Below, piece by piece: positions 26,401 through 38,434 of a DNA stretch of 64,000 nucleotides. Every line of letters starts with the position of its first letter. The first letter of the stretch is position 1. The translations under genes and the position numbers were made by a program. The stretch is from Ascidia mentula. Its lineage: Eukaryota > Chordata > Ascidiacea > Phlebobranchia > Ascidiidae. The stretch spans positions 7,205,001 through 7,269,000 of the forward strand of contig OX387202.1 of assembly GCA_947561715.1 (NCBI GenBank), read 5' to 3'. The notes under the pieces were generated by a model, which was not told the origin of the DNA, searched no databases, and saw only the letters and a program-made list of their open reading frames with translations.

Positions 26401-27900
26401 ACAGATCGCGTTTCCCAATTAGTCGGACGTCTGTAGGGTCATTGACCCACTTTACGCCTCCTCGTCGAAGTTCTTTGAGAAGATCAAGCGCTTTACAAAA
26501 CACGCGGCGTGATGTAGGATACGGTGACGCGACGGACGAAGATAATGACGTAGAGGACGTCCCTTCGATTGAAAAGAAGAAAAGATATAATAATAGGAGA
26601 ACCTCGGATGGGAAAAACCCCAGACGAAGGGTGAGGTCGTAAATGATTTTTAAACATTTTTAACAAATCTTGTCGTTGCAGATTACTCCAACACAACCTG
26701 TGGTGGTCGGGGAACTTTACAAGATAATATTGTGTGGCGACATGGGAGTCGGAAAGTCCAGTTTTATTTTCAGAACTTGCAAAGGCGAATTTAACCGACA
26801 CCCCAGATCAACTTTAGGTATAACATACCTTCATTACATAAGGGTACTTTGGAATATCTGTTTAAAGACGTATTACATGAAGTTTAGTACTAAAACTGGT
26901 TTTAACAACTGTGCGGAAAATAAGTATGAACAAACGTGCAAACTTTTAGGCGTAGATTTTCAATCGAAAACTTTGCTGCTCGATTCCCAACAAGTTGTGA
27001 CTTTACAATTGTGGGATACCGCTGGCCAGGAAAGATTTCGAAGCATCGCGGCGTCATATTTCCGCCGAGCCGATGGTGTTATTTTAGTCTATGATGTCAC
27101 AAATCAGTCAACGTTTCTAAACGTTAAAGAATGGATGGAAACCATTTCCGTGAGATTTTTTTTTGTGTGTATACAACATATAACTCTATGGGAAGATTCC
27201 TTTTTTCTATGTAGCGAACATTTTACGAAAATATGAGTATATTGCTAGGGTTTAAAGATTGACCCTTGTGGGCGTTTAACCACAAAAACAACACGTGACT
27301 TATAATAAATATAAATGTTATGACACATGGAAATATTCGCGGTAACATTATCATACTTGTTAGAATTCTGCACCTGAGGAAACGCCCGTGATGATTTGCG
27401 GCAATAAAGTGGATCTAAGGGATAGTGAGATTGGGATTATGCGTGAAGCTGTTTATCAAAAGGAAGGAGCACAACTTGCTGCTGTAAGTTCATGCAGAAT
27501 TATATCACAAGATTTGGTATCACCCTTTGTATTTAACATCAAAAACTGTTTCTTTAATTTCAATTTCTGGCTTACTTTGTGCAGTGTCACCGTTTTCGAT
27601 GAAGTTTATAGTGTCAGCTAAGTGCACGGATAATAAGGCATTTTCTCATATTCAAAAGAGATTTTATAGTTTCTTATCTTTTTTGAGTTTTTCACCGTTA
27701 ACCATTTACTATAACTGTTCCAGGACTACGGAGTTTTGTTCATGGAATGTAGCGCCGCAAGCGGTTTAAACGTCCTTAATGCTGTAACACTTTTGGCACG
27801 CCATCTAGCGACAAAGAAGCGCAACCAAGTAAACAGCGGATCAATTAAAGACCTTACAAATATACCAGAAAAAGAATCCAAGTGCTGTGCGAGGAACTGA
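17404..27900 (+). CDS. RASEF/Rab45-like EF-hand GTPase
   Basis: Large Rab-type GTPase, expected on membranes of the endocytic/perinuclear system. Twelve exons: 17404-18050, 22923-23072, 24840-25026, 25107-25187, 25380-25495, 25685-25753, 25833-25979, 26138-26630, 26682-26817, 26950-27149, 27364-27483, 27724-27900. They sum to 840 residues in frame (human RASEF about 740). N-terminus: two EF-hands, loops [13 protein letters not shown] and [13 protein letters not shown]. Middle: Ser/Asp-rich linker, then coiled coil ([20 protein letters not shown] and on), then a second low-complexity linker. C-terminus: GTPase with P-loop GDMGVGKSS, effector Thr in RSTLGVDF, WDTAGQE, NKVD and ECSAASG, ending KCCARN, a CC prenylation-type tail. 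CRACR2A/Rab44 share this layout, but the order fits RASEF best. Exon 1 is unusually long. A possible AATAAA lies only 14 bases after the stop. Confidence 0.93.
19329..19425. mobile_element. hAT-like terminal fragment
   Basis: GGTCTGCAATTTACGGCCCGCGGGCC followed by AATGCGGTCCGCG and TGGCCCGCGG is the GC-rich pattern common at ends of non-autonomous hAT elements, and stands out from the AT-rich intron. I could not find the opposite end or target-site duplications, so it is a fragment at best. Confidence 0.45.
21044..21844 (+). CDS. Tetraspanin, intronless, nested in RASEF-like intron 1
   Basis: Four-pass membrane organiser of 266 residues. TM1 about 24-50 ([20 protein letters not shown]), TM2 about 66-92 ([19 protein letters not shown]), TM3 about 97-122, then a large extracellular loop with the hallmark QCCGVES (about 163), PESCCK and a GC before TM4 ([19 protein letters not shown]). 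Six or more loop cysteines, so a CD9/CD151-type fold. Cytoplasmic ends are Cys-rich (palmitoylation likely). The whole frame is one exon, although most animal tetraspanin genes are split, which suggests an origin by retroposition; the copy is undamaged. Same strand as its host. TAG sequences just upstream could serve as trans-splice acceptors. Subfamily not assigned. Confidence 0.95.
   Translation: MVRQSKEEKYEATSSGPCDLACLRGLLIGFNFIFILGGCGALAIGIWTVVMKMQYVAILGSMYYNIIVYLLIGAGVLVFITGILGCVGAIQKNNTMLTCYFVLLVVIFLSECIAGVLAFIYHESLHDELANGLRSNLNKNYNQTGKLSLSQAVDEMQQDFQCCGVESYLDWEDSAFVKQGKDGLKTPESCCKTVTPLCSKRDHPSNIYRVLGSDSMGCLIKLEKYLQEHLFILAVTGIAVACLEILVMIFACCLRNAIKQEEGEPY
22493..22498 (+). terminator. 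AATAAA signal for the nested tetraspanin
   Basis: AATAAA about 650 bases after the tetraspanin stop and still inside the host intron, so the nested gene has its own plausible 3' end. Confidence 0.45.
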
Positions 27901-29305
27901 AACAGCACAAGAAAATAAATAGTTGTTCAATTTTCCAACTTGTGTTAAACCGACTGTTAGAATCCTTTTTTGTGAAGTTTTACTTTTTAACGATTTCCTG
28001 CATTTCTTGTAGGTCAACGTTTTTGCACAAGCAGTTTAAGAATCATATATCCTACAACTATATCCTCAAAAAATAGTTAAGTTTTCTAACTTTTGTCTTC
28101 CACCTACTTTTGCAGAAATGTCGTAAAGCTAAGATTACAATCGTTATATTGTAAGCATTGCCGTCCGCTTTTTCAGAGTTTAGATTTTTTTATATTTTTG
28201 TATACACCTGTAACCATAGCTGACGAGTTAGCACAAACCAAACGTTTGTTGTTTTTGCACCATTAGCGGCTTATGTTTCTTTAGAACATAAATGTATGGC
28301 TCTGGTAGCGTAAATAAATCCGATTTGTAGCTAAATATGTTAGTTGCAGTATTATGGTGTGTGTTATGCGTGTAAAACTGGAATGGTAAAAGCTTTGTGG
28401 TGGGTTGTAGTAACTTTTATTGCTATTTTTAGAAAACTGCCTTCTTATGCGATATGAATATGATTGCTTAATTCGTATACTTGAGGTTTTTAGTCTTGTT
28501 TCCAATGTTGTTTAGTCATTCCTCTTCCATACAATTTCGTCTTTCGACTTGGAATATATGTAATAATTCGACTAAATAGATTAAAAATCTTAATTGCGTG
28601 ATTCACCCGAACCACCTTTGAAACTCAATAATATTTTCTTTCTTCCCACTGTGTAAAATCACCAATGTTTATGTGTGCAATATGGCGTTAAGATTTTGGC
28701 GCTAAAGTTCCACCAATTTTGCGAATTATTTCAAGGGTTGATTCGCTAATAACGTTACGATATATAAAATACCGTTTCATATTCTCTGAAACAACCCTTT
28801 TAGCTTTCTACAATACAGATTTAAACAAGAGATGTGTGTCTTTGAAAGGCTGTATAATGGTATCGGTTACTTAGAAACAACTAGCCTTATGTAATGCAGT
28901 GATTCGGAATTTGCATATAAGCAGCAAACATAGTTTCAATGAGGACTTTCATACACATTTAGCAAAGTCCAACATACGGAAACAAACAAGCATGTTGTAA
29001 AACGAAGCATTTCCTTTTTGTAACGTGGATCATTTTATCTTTTAGCGCAGGGAATACATCCATTGCCCGAGAACAGCTTTTTCATTGTTCAAAAATTTGT
29101 GGTGAGTTGAAACAAATTTGTCTCTAAAAGTGGTTAGAGGGTAACCACTTTTGTTGGCTGTTATACCGTTTTGGCTCTATGAGTATAATCGGGCCCAAAT
29201 GTCACCAATGGAATAAGGATAATGAAACCAACCAAATTGTCTGAGAAGTAAACTTGCGGGTATTCTGTAAAATATATGACGTAATCAATCCAAGTAGAAT
29301 CTATT

Positions 29306-29385
29306 GGTTCTCAAACTGTGGTACGCGTTCCACTAGTGATGGTACGCGAGAGCTTTTTAAGTGGCCCGCGAAGAGTTCGGCGGTT
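29306..29385. mobile_element. hAT-like terminus fragment
   Basis: TTGGTTCTCAAACTGTGGTACG followed by ACTAGTGATGGTACGCGAGAG and GTGGCCCGCGAAG is the familiar 'tail' of non-autonomous hAT elements. No matching opposite end was found in the next few hundred bases. Confidence 0.45.
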
Positions 29386-29518
29386 TTTTGTTGCATTTCG
29401 TCTACTCGATACAATTTGCCGCACTTTGCAGTGGCCAAAACCGGTGCAAATATATGATGTCGGTTTTCCTTATTGTGCATTTGTGACGCAATAGTATCAA
29501 CGTGAAATTGTTGCCCTG

Positions 29519-29580
29519 TTGAAGTAATTCTTGAAGTTGAAGTAATTCTGTAGTTGAAGTAATTCTGTAGTTGAAGTACT
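29519..29580. repeat. Minisatellite, unit about 18 bp
   Basis: Three to four imperfect copies of TTGAAGTAATTCTGTAG. Confidence 0.85.
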
Positions 29581-29830
29581 TTACAAAGTAGTTTTTTTCG
29601 GTCCCTGAAAAATGCGAAAAAGGGTTTTGAGCAAATGCAGCACTGCTTGGTAAAAAACCTACCCACTCCTATAGGTTGCGATTCAGTATTCCAAAATTTC
29701 TTTTGACATACTAGCTTTCTCATGAAACATTTTCTAACATGGCCGTTAACCTACGTTAACTTAAATGTTCATTGAATTTCGCATAGCTGAATAATGGCTG
29801 AAATGTTATGAATATTGCGTTGTGAATATT

Positions 29831-29968
29831 TGCAGTTTCAGAATTGATCCTACTTTTTTCTATGCAATACGGGCTGTTGTGATTGGTCAAACTGTAGCGT
29901 TCGCAGAACAATTTGTACCAATCAAGCTCCTGCACAACGCTTGCAAATCAACGAGGGAATCGCTGCGG
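29831..29968 (+). pseudogene. Decayed SLC5 exon at left edge of array
   Basis: TTTGCAG acceptor, then FRIDPTFFYAIRAVVIGQTV, aligning with exon 7 of the intact copies (FRFDPTFPYTIWAIVIGQTV). Beyond this the similarity continues only in a shifted frame (TICTNQAPAQR against ITCINQASTQR), then a short deletion restores RES before a degenerate donor CGGTAAGC. No other exon of this copy is recognisable nearby. It is therefore a remnant of an older SLC5 copy, more diverged than the three intact ones, and it abuts the point where the array units begin. Confidence 0.85.
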
Positions 29969-31260
29969 TAAGCAAAGTAAACCGTACGGATAGTGCAAAT
30001 GTTTGTTATTATAGTAAACTGCAAATAGGAGAACTGTTTTAACCCATTACGTCTCTTCAGGGCAGCTTGGTTACTGACTCTTTTTGGACATTTTGCAGTC
30101 ATATTAATCGTTTAAAATAAGTAATTTAAATTTGTTTTGATGTCGCTAATTATTTTTCATTAAAAATTCAAAAGGTTTCCACGTTAGGTGGAATGCAGAT
30201 CCCACGAAAGTTGTAACACTGTAGCTGTTGGTAAAGCCAGGCTTCAAGTATAAGCAGATGGTTCATAAAATTAAGGTCGAAAACTTAAACCGCGGATAGA
30301 AACAATGTTGGGAATGTTTCGGCAAGTCAGTTGTGTAAACATAGAGTTACGTTTTGTAATATTTGTGGGCGCTGGATATGATTTAATTTTCTTTCGCGTA
30401 CAACTATATTGTTAATTAGTTGCTGTTGTGCCAGGGACGATTGTTGATGGCAGCGTATGGTGGAGGCGTATGTTGAATCTTCGGCAAATACCGTCTAAGT
30501 CTGCGATTCAATTCGAACATACTGATTGTACAGGGAAAATTGTTTGCTTTTTGTATTTTGCTGTAGCACATTGTTCACAAATAACTTTATGCGAAAGGGT
30601 TCCCTGTCTTTATGCAGGAATATTACTCTTTGCAGCATCTTTGGTATACTTTACAAGCATGTCAGAACTTTTTATCACCATTTAATATTCTTTACTTGAG
30701 TTTTCTAACGAAATATTTGCAAACTTTCTTGTACAAATTTGACCATGTAAACGGGTTAAATGTTGTTACGATGCTGTTCAAACTGTGATTGTTTTTATTG
30801 TACTTTTTCATAGCACTTCAGCTCCGTGGAATTCTATAAAGTAGGACATGACGGGACCAAAAACAGTGTACCAAAAGTATAGCTGTGTGTATTTTATGAC
30901 GAACTCGATCGAAGTACATGATAATACTCCGTTGGGACAATATTCTTTCTTATACCTGTTTACTATTAAAATTTCCCAAGCCGGCATTTGATTCACGTCA
31001 TGTAGCAGTCATTCGATCCCTGCAAAAAGGAGGAAGAGCTACCAATCTCCCTTCTGGTTCGCCAGGATATCCCATCTGTTTTTATGACATATTGCTGTCG
31101 GGATTTGCGGTTTGCTACAAGAGCATACGATAAAATTTTACAGGCGTGTATGCAGGTACAAACAAGACGAAATAATTATAATGTATTATATGTTGTTGTA
31201 GATTGACAATGTCACCGAAACTTTAACAATTAAGCTTGCAGTGAGTTAAGTGAAATAATC

Positions 31261-34200
31261 ATGATTAATACGGAAGCGATGGCTTTGGGAACCACCGACC
31301 TCATCGTTTTTGCAAGTATGTGAAAAAAAGTCATCAGCACAAGACTTTCAATTTTCAACATGTTTGTATTTTTAGTTTTGCTCGCCGTGTCTTTGTCAAT
31401 TGGACTGTTCCACGCATTCAGGGATCGAAACAATACGAACACAGATAACTATTACTTTGGTGGTCGCAGAATGTCCTATGTAAGTAATTTAAACGCTCGG
31501 CCTATAGAGCCAATAAGTGATTTGCATTGTTGGAAGTGTGGCGGAAACACTTTTTGTAAGGTGTTTTATGAAACAAAAGCGTTTTTTGTAGCGCATTTTT
31601 TACGTATTGAAATATCTGGTAATTGCGTCACCACACAAGAAGTTTTTAATGGATCAATTATAACGTCATTGGTACATTATATTCCTGAACTGCATAGGGT
31701 GATTCCTGTAGTCATTTTTCACATTTCTCAAGACATTAGTATATTTTAGATCAGATCAGTAAACACAACAAACCTCCATATTTTCAGATTCCTGTGGGAT
31801 TATCAATTTCGGTCACTTTTATATCAGCCATCACAGTGATTGGTTTTCCCACCGAGGCTTATGGATATGGAAGTATACTGACATGGTATGCGTTCCCTGC
31901 TGCAGCTGGTAACTTTATTGCATGTGTCTATTATATTCCATTGGTTCATAAACTTCGACTGGACTCCATATATAAGGTAAGACAGTATTAAATTTAAAGG
32001 TATAGCAACTGTTTAAAATGTAATTTCCATGCATTTTGTGCACGCTTTGTCATATCATCCTATAATGCGTATAAGTTTAGTTGAACAAACCTGCAGATGA
32101 AAATGCTGTGAAATAAATATTATTTCCTATGGCAGTTCGCAAAAATTTTAAAACTTTCTTTGAAGTTCAGGACGTTGTATAAGCTTCATTAATTCTCTCT
32201 TCCTTATCTCTTCTTCAGTATTTAGAAATGAGATTTAACAGAAAGATGAGACTGCTTGCTTCTTCCATTTCAATCTTTTCATTAGTAAGAAACATTTTTT
32301 GTGGTAAATGTCATAATTAACTAAACGCATTGCTGTATTTTGTGTGGGCAGATCTTTTACTACAGCGTAGCCATCTATATACCTTCTCTCGCCTTAAGTG
32401 CGGTTACTCCAATTGGATTAAAATGGACAATATTTTTGACCAGCATAGTCTGCATTGTTTATACAACCTTGGTAAGTTTTTGTTTGTACGATTTTTTGTC
32501 GTGTTTGTAGCTTTTCCTTCTCAGGGAGGAATGAAGGCTGTTGTTTGGACCGACACCATCCAATATTTTGTTATGTTTGCTGGTGCATTGATGGCGTTCG
32601 TTAAATCTACAATAGATGTTGGTGGGTTTGGTCGGGTGTGGGAAGCTCTGGAAAGGGGAAACAGGCAAACTGCAACAAAGTAAACCTTTTGCCATAGTGT
32701 TGGATGTGTTGTATTTCGTATTTAACATTCTAATCACTCCGTGAACTTTGGACACGTCGAAGATACTTTATTTTGGAAAGGCGACTCACGTGAAAGTTTC
32801 GATTCATAAGTATTCAAATAACATATGTTCTTTCCACCCGCAATGTTTCATCCGCAAAAAGACCCTTGTTGTAATACTAGGACTGTTAATCAACTGAGTT
32901 GTTCCGAAGCAATCCACTAAGTCAGTGATTCCCAACATGTTTGTGGTTGCGTACCACTTGGAGGTAAAACAATTTTGCGAACCACCTAGTTGAGTGTTAC
33001 AAAGTAACCTAGGGAATGAAGTAGCAAGCATTTTAGATCACTTACGATTTTTAGAATGCGAACTATATTCGCAAATTACGGAAATGTGCACGCGTACACT
33101 GTGTTGCGGACGATACGCTCCCCAGCACGAAATAATTATTTCCCGCACCCACAGTGATATTGTTGTCGACGTCTTGTGACGAAATAAGCACCTACTATTT
33201 CGTTTAAGCGGGTGTAATGTTGAGGCTGCTGTAATGAGTCTTTATGTGCTTTTAATATTCTATTTGAATAGGTGTGGTCGGAAAATCTTTTAAAATCACG
33301 ACTTAGGAAATGATTTCGAAATTGCCGGAATAAACGTGCATATTAAAACTTGACCGACCATATGTTACCAGTTAAAGAACTGTAAGGTGGTATTGAGAAA
33401 GGGCTCGAATTCTACACACTGAATGCCGTCGCGTACCACCGGTTGGAAAACAATGCACTAAGCGGAACATACCAGCTCCAAGTGCGTTGCCTTAAAATCT
33501 TCTGGCACTAAGAGCGTGTCCTTTTCCGAAGGAACTTGCCCGTTCCGAGTTGCCCACACGGGTTAAAACTCAAAACTAGCAGATTTCATCGACTTGTTTG
33601 CCTCTAGACCCCGTTTATTATACCTATGTACGTAATTTACTGCATTCATTTTATTTTACATTTGCAGCTTTAGATTTGATCCTACTTTTCCCTATACAAT
33701 ATGGGCGATTGTGATTGGTCAAACAGTGTCCTTCTGTAGAATAACCTGCATCAATCAAGCATCTACACAACGCTACTTGTCTTGCAAGTCTGTAAGGGAA
33801 TCTCAAATGTAAGTGGTGATGGAGCAAATTCTTATATTCTTTTACATGACACGAAATGCTTGAGAATATAATGTCAGCTAGGTTATTAGAAACAAACTTA
33901 CTCGAAAACTTTAATTCATCTGCATACACATCATCAGTTATCTCAAATTCATAAAAATATAAGAAAAATGCATAAAAAAATATAAGAAAAATGCATAAAA
34001 AAAAGCTATAAGCTACGTGAATAAATAAATCAAATAAATAAAACAGATAGAAGCACAGCGTCCCCAACTGCTGTGTCAAGCAACTAGGCCACTTGGAAAT
34101 AATAAAAAGCTGATTTGGCTGGGAGAGCAACGGTCAAAAGTTGTAAACCAGTTTTGCTGTAGCGTTATGTAAGGGAGTCGCATCAGAAAAAAGGGTTTGT

Positions 34201-36739
34201 TTGCATAGGAAAAGCGCCTAATATTAAAGATACCGAATGGTTGCAAAAAATAGAAGAACCCCCCAAATTACGTTACCACAAAGGCCAGGGCAAGCTGTGA
34301 CATCACAAAAAAATAGGTCACTGTGACGTCACAAACCAAAGTTACAAAACTATTTTATCTCTGTATATTGGCAAACCAAGAGGTACAGCAGCAACATTAC
34401 TTCGGGATCGTGCGTTTCTTCGCTTAGTGATGTCATATTGACCTGATTTTTGGTGTCATGTTATAACTTTAACCTCACCTTTGTGGTGACGTAATCTAAT
34501 GTTCCTACTATTTCTAGTTACAAATAATAATCGATTCTTCTAGCATTTCTAATAAATACCTGACATCAATCTGAAGAATTTTCATTGTAACAGCTTAATT
34601 CCTACATTATACTGTTTACGTTGGTTTTAAGGCAATGTATAATTGAGGGCCGGTTTGTCACAAACTTGTTCCTCTTCTATTCCACAATTATTTCGTGAAA
34701 AATGGTTTCCACATTTGAACGGCAACTTGCGCTTGAAATGCAAACACGTTCCAAAACAAATTGTATTAAAGCGGTGTATTTCTTAAAATATTAAGCGGTC
34801 ATTGGATATCGCTTTTGTCACAAAGCTGCAACTAAATAAGAAAAAAAAAAATTAAACTAAATCTTTTTAGAGCCGTGTTTATATCAACCATTCCAACTTG
34901 TGGGTTTTATCTCTTGGCTACTTTGACCGGTTGCGTCATGTATGCTTACTTTGAAGGATGTGATCCGGTAAAAGCAGGTTTAGTTGACAAACCCGATCAA
35001 CTAATGCCTTATATGGTCATGTTGGTTTTCCAAAATTATCCAGGGTTGGCGGGATTGTTTGTTTCCGCTGCATTCAGTGGTGCAATGAGGTTGGTGCTGT
35101 ATTTCAAACTTGACCAGGCTACGTAACAAAATAGTTGACCTTTAAATACAAAATTTGACAAAACTAATCAAGGCACCGGTTTTTGTCTCAATATGAATTA
35201 ATTTTCACCGGAATAAGAAAGACCACAATCTCAGGTGATTTCTGAAAAAAAAGGCCACGACACCTTTCTCTTCAGAGGTGCTGATACTTTTATAAGTCAT
35301 CTATATGCTATCAAATAAAGACAACTTAGTGGATTACTACAGCCTGTCAGTTTAAACAGCTAGATGTAACTTCAAATCTGCCTTGTAAAACCTTATGTCT
35401 GAAATGAGTTTCCTGATCTGTCCAATCTATTTTAAACTAAATAACCACTTATCTTGTTACTTTTGTTTTAATTGCGCAGCACTGTTTCATCCGGAATAAA
35501 CTCCTGTGGTTCTTTGATAATGGAAGACTTTATATTACCCAACATTCCACGCACGACCGAAGTGTCCCAAATAAAAATCAGCAAAATAACAGGTGTCAAC
35601 AAATAATCTCCAGCAGTCATGCAGTTACACAATTTTCGCACATGCGCCTCGTACAATAATTTAACTAACTGATAGGTTCACAATACTCTTGTTTGTTTTG
35701 CAGTTCTAACCTACGGGATTTTGGTCATGGGATTCACGTTTAGCATGGAATATATTGATACAACCGTGTTTCAGCTTGGTTTTGTTGTTTTTGGTTGCCT
35801 GGGCGGCCCAATTTTTGCCGTCTTTACCCTTGGAATATATTTTCCTTGGTGCACAACTTTGGTGAATAGTAAATCTCTTTAGTTACTAATAAGTAACACA
35901 AACAAATGTAAAAACTACAGTGATGACAACATCAACGTACAATTATTTGTATTAGGGAGCGTTTATTGGACAAGCTGTGAGTACGATCTTTATGGCTTGG
36001 GTTGCTCTGAGTGCTTCATTTTACGGAAGACCGCCTGAAAAATATTCTTTTATTCCCACCTCAACGGACATGTGCAGTTTTTCGAATTATAATCAAACAT
36101 TTTACGAAAACAAAACAGAATACGAATTAACAACAAAAGTTTCAACCTTGAGCACACAAGCTGAAGAAAGGTAAGAAGTTATTCCGATTATACAAAGACA
36201 CTGACAATTACTATTTCGTTATTCACTATAACCATTTGCAAAATGTCAATATACCAACAATGTTCAGCAATAGTCTGATAGAAATCATAAGTAGGCTATT
36301 TGCTCGTGTAATTAGGGTGTTTGGGTAATACTAAGCAAACACATTTTTAGGACTTTCCTCCAGGAGACACTATTTGCTGTGACTTTCCTTTATTATTCAC
36401 TCATTGCAACTGTTGTAGCAATTGTTGTGGCCATGGTTGTATCCTTCATTACAGGTAACTATGTAATGCCGATCTTTATAAACATAAACAAACCACTTTG
36501 TTTTTGAACTAAAAGCTCCAAACAAAGCCGAAGAAATGAATCCCAGACTTTTTGTTCCACTCGTCAGCAACAAGCATTTTCCGCTGAGTTTGCGAAAGTT
36601 TTTTCGCTTTGGGGTACCTGAGGAGTCCGCTGATATTAAGATTATAGCCAACGAATTGGAAGACCTCTTCGCTGTGAATGCAATCAGCCATAGAAATGCG
36701 CATTTTCAATCAGAGATAAACTCACCCTGCCAACTTTAA
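31261..36739 (+). CDS. SLC5 Na+-coupled monocarboxylate transporter-like, copy A
   Basis: Sodium/solute symporter of the SLC5A8/SLC5A12/SLC5A5 branch, plasma membrane. Thirteen exons: 31261-31315, 31376-31479, 31788-31976, 32219-32284, 32352-32471, 32525-32679, 33668-33808, 34871-35089, 35480-35592, 35704-35861, 35956-36170, 36351-36454, 36516-36739. They sum to exactly 620 residues (human SLC5A8 610). Family marks: NYYFGGRRMSY after TM1, SVTFISAITVIGFPTEAYGYG, YLEMRFN, GGMKAVVWTDTIQ, QRYLSCKS, DQLMPYMV, FSGAMSTVSSGINS, FGCLGGPIFAVFTLGIYFPW. A glycosylatable loop (NYNQ, NKTE) precedes the last TM helix. Substrate (lactate, nicotinate, iodide or other) cannot be assigned. Copy A has a 10-residue C-terminal extension (QSEINSPCQL) absent in B and C. 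Intron 6 holds a hAT element. Confidence 0.93.
32923..33455. mobile_element. Non-autonomous hAT element with 8-bp target duplication
   Basis: Left end CAGTGATTCCCAAC, right end complement CATTGTTTTCCAAC (11 of 14 match), flanked by CACTAAGT and CACTAAGC, an 8-bp duplication with one mismatch, as expected for hAT. No transposase frame inside. It sits in intron 6 of SLC5 copy A. Copy B keeps only internal parts of it; copy C keeps a few bases, so the insertion predates the split and was later deleted in steps. Confidence 0.75.
33951..34010. repeat. Short tandem repeat, unit about 23 bp
   Basis: Two and a half copies of a unit containing TATAAGAAAAATGCATAAAA in intron 7 of copy A; absent from copies B and C. 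Confidence 0.8.
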
Positions 36740-36871
36740 CTTTGTTTTAGCAAGAAGTCAGTGAATTCCATGTAGATTAATATAAATTGAAAAGCATATA
36801 ATTTTTTTGATAATACTTTCGTCTATTGGTGTTAATAACACAAGAAACAAGTGTTCAGAATACAAAGAAGA

Positions 36872-36877
36872 TTTATT
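36872..36877 (-). terminator. Polyadenylation signal (minus) of CPI-gene 3' fragment A
   Basis: TTTATT on + (AATAAA on -). The nearest AATAAA for the SLC5 transcript is at 36910-36915 on +, so the convergent 3' ends would overlap by tens of bases. The same arrangement recurs in the other units. Confidence 0.45.
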
Positions 36878-37768
36878 CTTGAATTAAACGCTACTGCATG
36901 GTCTCAAAAAATAAACAAATTGGAATAATATTTGTTAAGACTTGGGGAGATATGACGACGCAAAAACACACGATTCAATCGCAATTTCATTGTGACGCAA
37001 ATACAATAAGCAGAAATAATGTGACAATTATACTTTTCTCGATTAAACCTGATCTATCATTAGACTTGCAAGGCCTCCTATACAATAAAACGCTCGTTTG
37101 CGATTTTCGGGTAATTTACAAGTGTGCCAGTGTCGCGTTTTTGTCGCCAAACGCAAAGCAGTTAATAAACAGTGGCAAAATTATAAGTGCTTTCGAATAA
37201 GAACAGAAACTTTCGAAAAGGCAAAATATGTTTTACAATGACTAACTTACTTTTGTACAAGACTTAACATTAAAACCTTTCCTTTGGGGATTCAACATCA
37301 TTTATACTCAAGTTTGGTTTTAATAAGAAAGGAAAAATTCTTCTCCAAACGCAAAAGGAGCATTCGCATCCATGAAGTCCAAAAAAGTTAAACAAAATTT
37401 TTTTAAGTTACCGTTTTTTTGAGTTGTGCTTCTAGGTTTTCTAAACCCAAAATAAATGAACTTAAGTAACAAACACAAATAAAAATGTTGCTCGTTGGCA
37501 AAAAGCGAAGCAAAAAAATACGAAAAATATGCATTTGTGGACGCGTTATGGGAAAAATTTAAAAACATCACAAGAACAGAACTCGTTTTGAAACAGAAAC
37601 TCCCTGATCATTTTTGGTGCAAGACTTATGTTGTTATTCAGGGTGAACTCTCGTTTTTGTGATCCACAAAATAGCGGTGAAGCCAAGTCACAGCGCCCCC
37701 GTGTGATAGAAAACACCGCAACAATTTTGCCACCAGAGCCCAACAGAGAGCAATTAGGAATGATCGAT

Positions 37769-38434
37769 TCAGTGCTTATCTGAAAAGTGATAAAATGTTT
37801 TACAATCATACACATATCGACATAAAGAACATTAGATAATTTTCTAGACAAACAATACAAATAAATACCAGATCAGTTATATAGGCTATATTGTTTGTCT
37901 TGAAGATTTATAAAGCCCGAAGTTATGCCCCTAAGGTATAATTGTGGCTAAGACAGCACGGATCCAAAGCACCAGGTCAAAAAACCTTCCGCCGGGGATG
38001 AATATATGCGCTCTTAAATTGATCATTTTATTCAGTTTATACCAACCTTTGGTCTCCTTCACGCTTTTTGACTTCCCCAAAGAAGCTGCGCGATTTCTTA
38101 CAAACGAATCTGATCCCGATGACGTATCCAGGAATTCTACAACGTTTAATTTGTGAGATTTATTGCGGTTGCAGATCGTAATTTAATTGTTTCAAAAAAT
38201 TACGCCGCACTAATTTTTAAGTCATGGTATTTTATACGTGTCTGCATCTACTAGCGACTACGTAACACATTCTCAACAAATAAAAAATTCTTGATATAGA
38301 AGACTTATTGCTGCAGTACAAGAGAAAGGCATGTTGACCAACCATACCTCATGCAAATATAAATATCAATAATTAAAATTAAAATGCGAAGCATTTACCT
38401 GACTTTGGCCTTGCCTTGGCGTCTTTTAAATGAC
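37769..38434 (-). pseudogene. Orphan last three exons of CPI gene, unit A
   Basis: Copies of the CPI gene's terminal exons at about 38399-38434 (GHLKDAKARPKS), 38047-38136 (EFLDTSSGSDSFVRNRAAS...) and 37769-37779 (DKH stop). Splice sites are intact and the sequence is almost the same as in the complete gene, but no upstream exons exist: the duplication breakpoint lies 110 bases upstream. A truncated passenger, unlikely to be translated unless an outside promoter reads through. Confidence 0.75.

Larger units (their letters stand above)
27901..29830. other. Intergenic, no supported gene
   Basis: AT-rich region between the RASEF-like stop and the SLC5 array. It holds 3' untranslated sequence, a hAT-like fragment near 29,306 and a short minisatellite at 29,519. 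Small open frames have no splice context. Confidence 0.6.

Noticed and set aside
35468..35656. Minus-strand frame starting MYEAHVRKLCN
   Set aside because: Shadow of SLC5 exon 9; recurs in B and C for the same reason.
36898..37200. 100-residue frame repeated identically in the array
   Set aside because: Identity only reflects recent duplication; it lies in 3' untranslated sequence with no splice or family support, and changes seen in unit C are not biased to synonymous sites.
37944..38156. Possible small secreted peptide (hydrophobic start MNICALKLIILFSL) on +, three copies
   Set aside because: The opposite strand gives a phase-consistent exon of the CPI gene here, which explains the coding-like composition better.
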